Assembly (NCBI GenBank): GCA_014874475.1
Contig: JADBJJ010000012.1
Coordinates: forward strand, 124,001-188,000
Reading direction: 5' to 3'
From: Chloroflexota bacterium
GTDB lineage: Bacteria > Chloroflexota > Anaerolineae > B4-G1 > DUEL01
Length of the DNA: 64,000 bases
Part shown: piece by piece, positions 62,078 to 64,000 of the stretch
Layout: each line of letters begins with the position of its first letter
Numbering within the stretch: the stretch's first letter is position 1
Notes under the pieces: generated by a model
Seen by the model: the letters and a program-made list of their open reading frames with translations, nothing else
Told to the model about the DNA's origin: nothing
Databases searched by the model: none
Translations under genes and position numbers: made by a program

Positions 62078-62246
62078 TGGGGGATGAAACTGCCGCTCAC
62101 AAATCCTCTTTTCTGAGGAGGGGGTCACGACATCGCCCAGCAGAGATCGGCCAAGAAGTTGCATATGACGCAACTGCTCGGCGCAGCAGAACGGGTATAC
62201 TTACAATCTGTAGGGTCCAATTGCTGGTTCCGGGAGAGACTGAGAG

Positions 62247-63026
62247 ATGCCCGGTGTTCATATCCTGACAGGCGAATACAGCCATCTGCGCCGATGGAGC
62301 CTCTATCTCTTCGCGCGCTACTTGGAACTGCCCCTGCTGGGCTGGAGTTACCACCTCCTGCGGGGACGTTGGAAGCGTTGGGGGGCCAGCCCTCTGTTGC
62401 GGGCAGTACTGGGCTGGGGGGTCGCCGCGCCTTTTGGATACCTGGGGGACACTGCCCGCCCCGTCCCTTATCCCCAGATACTGGAATGGGTCGGCCGTCT
62501 GGAGGGCCCTATCGCGGTCGGGCCATGCCGGTGTCGGTCCACCCATCACGGTTGTGACCATCCTCTAGAGACAGACATCGTCATCCGCACCGGTGTGGCA
62601 GCATGGATGACCGCGTTCCCCCATGAGTACCGGCTCATCAGCAAGGACAAAGCCCGCCAGATCATCACCGAATGCCACCGGCTGGGGATGTGGCAAATGG
62701 TCTTTGTCCACTGTCCGGTGGAGCGGACGAACGAGTACGTCATTTGCAATTGTTGCACCTGCGGCTGTGTGCCATATGTCTTAAATCGGGAACTGGGGCA
62801 GCGCCACTATCCCTTCCTCCGAGGGGATTTCGTCTCCCATACCGACCTGGAGCGCTGCATGGGCCGGGGGGACTGCGTGGCGGCCTGCCCCTTTTCAGCC
62901 CGCGCAATGGTGGACGGGCAGGCCCGGCTGGTGGGCCCCTGCTTCGGCTGCGGACAGTGCGTATCAGCCTGCTCCGAGGAAGCCATCCGGATGGTCCCCG
63001 GAGCGCGGGATGCCAGCCTGGAATGA
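62247..63026 (+). CDS. 4Fe-4S ferredoxin-type iron-sulfur protein
   Basis: A 259-residue redox protein. The middle part has CRCRSTHHGCDHPLE and a cysteine cluster NEYVICNCCTCGC. The C-terminus has a bacterial 2[4Fe-4S] ferredoxin domain: CMGRGDCVAACPF and CFGCGQCVSAC followed by the matching EEAIRM. The N-terminal 75 residues are hydrophobic/basic (YLFARYLELPLLGWSYHLLRG) and may contact the membrane. It is followed after 14 nt by a second iron-sulfur protein. Partner enzyme unknown. Confidence 0.75.
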   Translation: MPGVHILTGEYSHLRRWSLYLFARYLELPLLGWSYHLLRGRWKRWGASPLLRAVLGWGVAAPFGYLGDTARPVPYPQILEWVGRLEGPIAVGPCRCRSTHHGCDHPLETDIVIRTGVAAWMTAFPHEYRLISKDKARQIITECHRLGMWQMVFVHCPVERTNEYVICNCCTCGCVPYVLNRELGQRHYPFLRGDFVSHTDLERCMGRGDCVAACPFSARAMVDGQARLVGPCFGCGQCVSACSEEAIRMVPGARDASLE

Positions 63027-63040
63027 CCGGGGGAACAGAC

Positions 63041-64000
63041 ATGACGACGAACTGGTACCGGCGTCTGCCCTTTGATCCCAATTGCTGCACCCTCTGCGGG
63101 GAATGCCTTCATCGCTGCCCCGTGCTCTGCCTGCCCCTGGAGACAGCCCGACGGGAAATGCAGGCTCTCATAAATGGGAGAGATTCGCCGGTCCTGCGAG
63201 ACTGCACGTCCTGCCTGGCCTGTAATCTTTTCTGCCCCACCGACGCCCGCCCGGCCAACCTGATTCTGGATCGCTGGCACGAGGCGTACCTGCGGGAGGG
63301 GTTACCGGCCCGTGCCCGCTATTTCCTGCCCCACGCTCGTCCCAACTTCCGCACCGACATTCTGAACCGCCTCCCGCCCGACGAAAGGGCCGCGGTCGCC
63401 CGCTGGGGCTGGGAGGAGCCCACGTCGGAGTTCCTCTATGCTGGCTGTAACCTGCTCACGGCTCCTTATCTGACGTTCTCCTCCCTCTTTGTCGGGGTGG
63501 ACATCCGGGGCAGCCTGGACTTCTGCTGCGGGGAGATGCTCTTCCGGATGGGGCTCTACGAGGCAGTGGAACAGGTAGCGCGACGACTCACCCGCTGGTT
63601 CCAGCGCCTGGGCGCGCGGAGGGTCTATCTGCTGTGCACTGCCGGGCTGAATATGTTCCAGAATGTTCTCCCTCAGTTCGGGGCGGACTTCTCTGGCATC
63701 CAGTTCCAGCATTACCTCCCCGTAGTGCTGGAACGGTTTCGGAGCGGTGACCTCCGGGTGGTTCAGCCCCTGGCCCAGGAGGTGACCGTCCAGGATTCCT
63801 GCCACGCGCGGGCGCTGGAGCCGTCGTTTGCCGACCTGCCTCGCCAGATTCTGGAGGCCATCGGAGTCCGGGTGCAGGAAAGCCCCCATGCCCGTCAGGA
63901 GCAACTCTGCTGTGGCATCAGCGGTGGCTTCTCCCACGCCTCTGCCTACCATCCCTTCCGCCTGCTGCTTTCGGCCCGGACGACCTCCCGAGACCATCGG
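63041..64000 (+). CDS. (Fe-S)-binding protein with CCG domains (HdrB/GlpC-like), 3' end cut by window
   Basis: At least 320 residues, open to the right edge. Two [4Fe-4S] motifs occur at the N-terminus (CCTLCGECLHRCPV and CTSCLACNLFCP). Two CCG-type domains follow: AGCNLL...SLDFCCGEML and VQDSCHAR...LCCGISGG, as in heterodisulfide reductase HdrB/HdrD, GlpC and LutA proteins. It is likely an electron-transfer subunit working with the upstream ferredoxin-type protein. The shared CTCTC-ATAAATGGGAGAG palindrome (63165-63182) lies inside the gene. Confidence 0.8.
   Translation, partial: MTTNWYRRLPFDPNCCTLCGECLHRCPVLCLPLETARREMQALINGRDSPVLRDCTSCLACNLFCPTDARPANLILDRWHEAYLREGLPARARYFLPHARPNFRTDILNRLPPDERAAVARWGWEEPTSEFLYAGCNLLTAPYLTFSSLFVGVDIRGSLDFCCGEMLFRMGLYEAVEQVARRLTRWFQRLGARRVYLLCTAGLNMFQNVLPQFGADFSGIQFQHYLPVVLERFRSGDLRVVQPLAQEVTVQDSCHARALEPSFADLPRQILEAIGVRVQESPHARQEQLCCGISGGFSHASAYHPFRLLLSARTTSRDHR

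Overview
This 64 kb window is a GC-rich, gene-dense bacterial chromosome segment with no rRNA, CRISPR array, transposase or phage module. Family content and habit suggest a member of the Chloroflexota (Anaerolineae-like): a PyrF-PyrE fusion, several DUF2029/GT87 membrane proteins, large secreted proteins (one ending in YLPVVLK), a DnaD-DnaC pair, an orphan AmrS radical SAM enzyme and a 2-hydroxyacyl-CoA dehydratase pair. The lineage is an inference from gene content; no rRNA or marker phylogeny is possible here.

Layout. 0.2-4.7 kb: a polar amino-acid ABC transporter (aapJQMP type) behind a strong promoter, with a hairpin after the binding-protein gene. 4.9-10 kb: a KAP P-loop NTPase fused to an FGE-sulfatase-fold domain, a bifunctional pyrF-pyrE and amrS. 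10-18 kb (plus strand): ruvB, cdaA, a YbbR/CdaR protein, der, tRNA-Val(TAC), a D-2-hydroxyacid dehydrogenase, a second GTPase and a YhaM-like HD nuclease. 18-22 kb (minus): yebC, ruvC, ruvA, a DnaD-like gene and a tandem-ATPase DnaC-like gene. 22-31.5 kb (mostly plus): FemAB-like protein, stomatin-like protein, ECF sigma factor with a DUF5667-type membrane partner carrying ten 30-bp repeats, dehydratase pair, HELGH protein, glycosyltransferase, VanZ. 31.4-46.2 kb (minus): four polytopic GT-like proteins plus a truncated remnant, galU-like gene, sugar isomerase, ftsK, a second glycosyltransferase, MFS, PIG-L deacetylase and panE. 46.4-47.8 kb (plus): a PII-like protein coupled to a CaCA exchanger. 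47.8-58 kb (minus): a 1491-residue subtilase, a HEWTH metallopeptidase candidate, DUF2085, DUF192, PrsW, a DsbA-cyclophilin lipoprotein and a small membrane protein. 58.3-64 kb (plus): MFS, hisS, nadK and two iron-sulfur proteins, the last cut by the window edge.

The strongest unusual signal is at 56071-57321. Two apparently separate minus-strand ORFs are one reading frame interrupted only by a TGA, and this TGA sits exactly where the first cysteine of a DsbA-type CxxC motif should be (UPGC). A perfect 7-bp stem with a 5-nt loop begins 9 nt after the TGA, as expected for a bacterial SECIS. The natural reading is a secreted selenocysteine thioredoxin-fold/cyclophilin fusion lipoprotein; the alternative is a sequencing error or point mutation.

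Other points of interest: the KAP-FGE fusion lacking the FGE catalytic cysteines; the tandem DnaC-like protein whose second module has lost its sensor-1 asparagine; in-frame palindromic elements inside the subtilase; a YhaM homologue with HD changed to RD; and several near-leaderless promoters.
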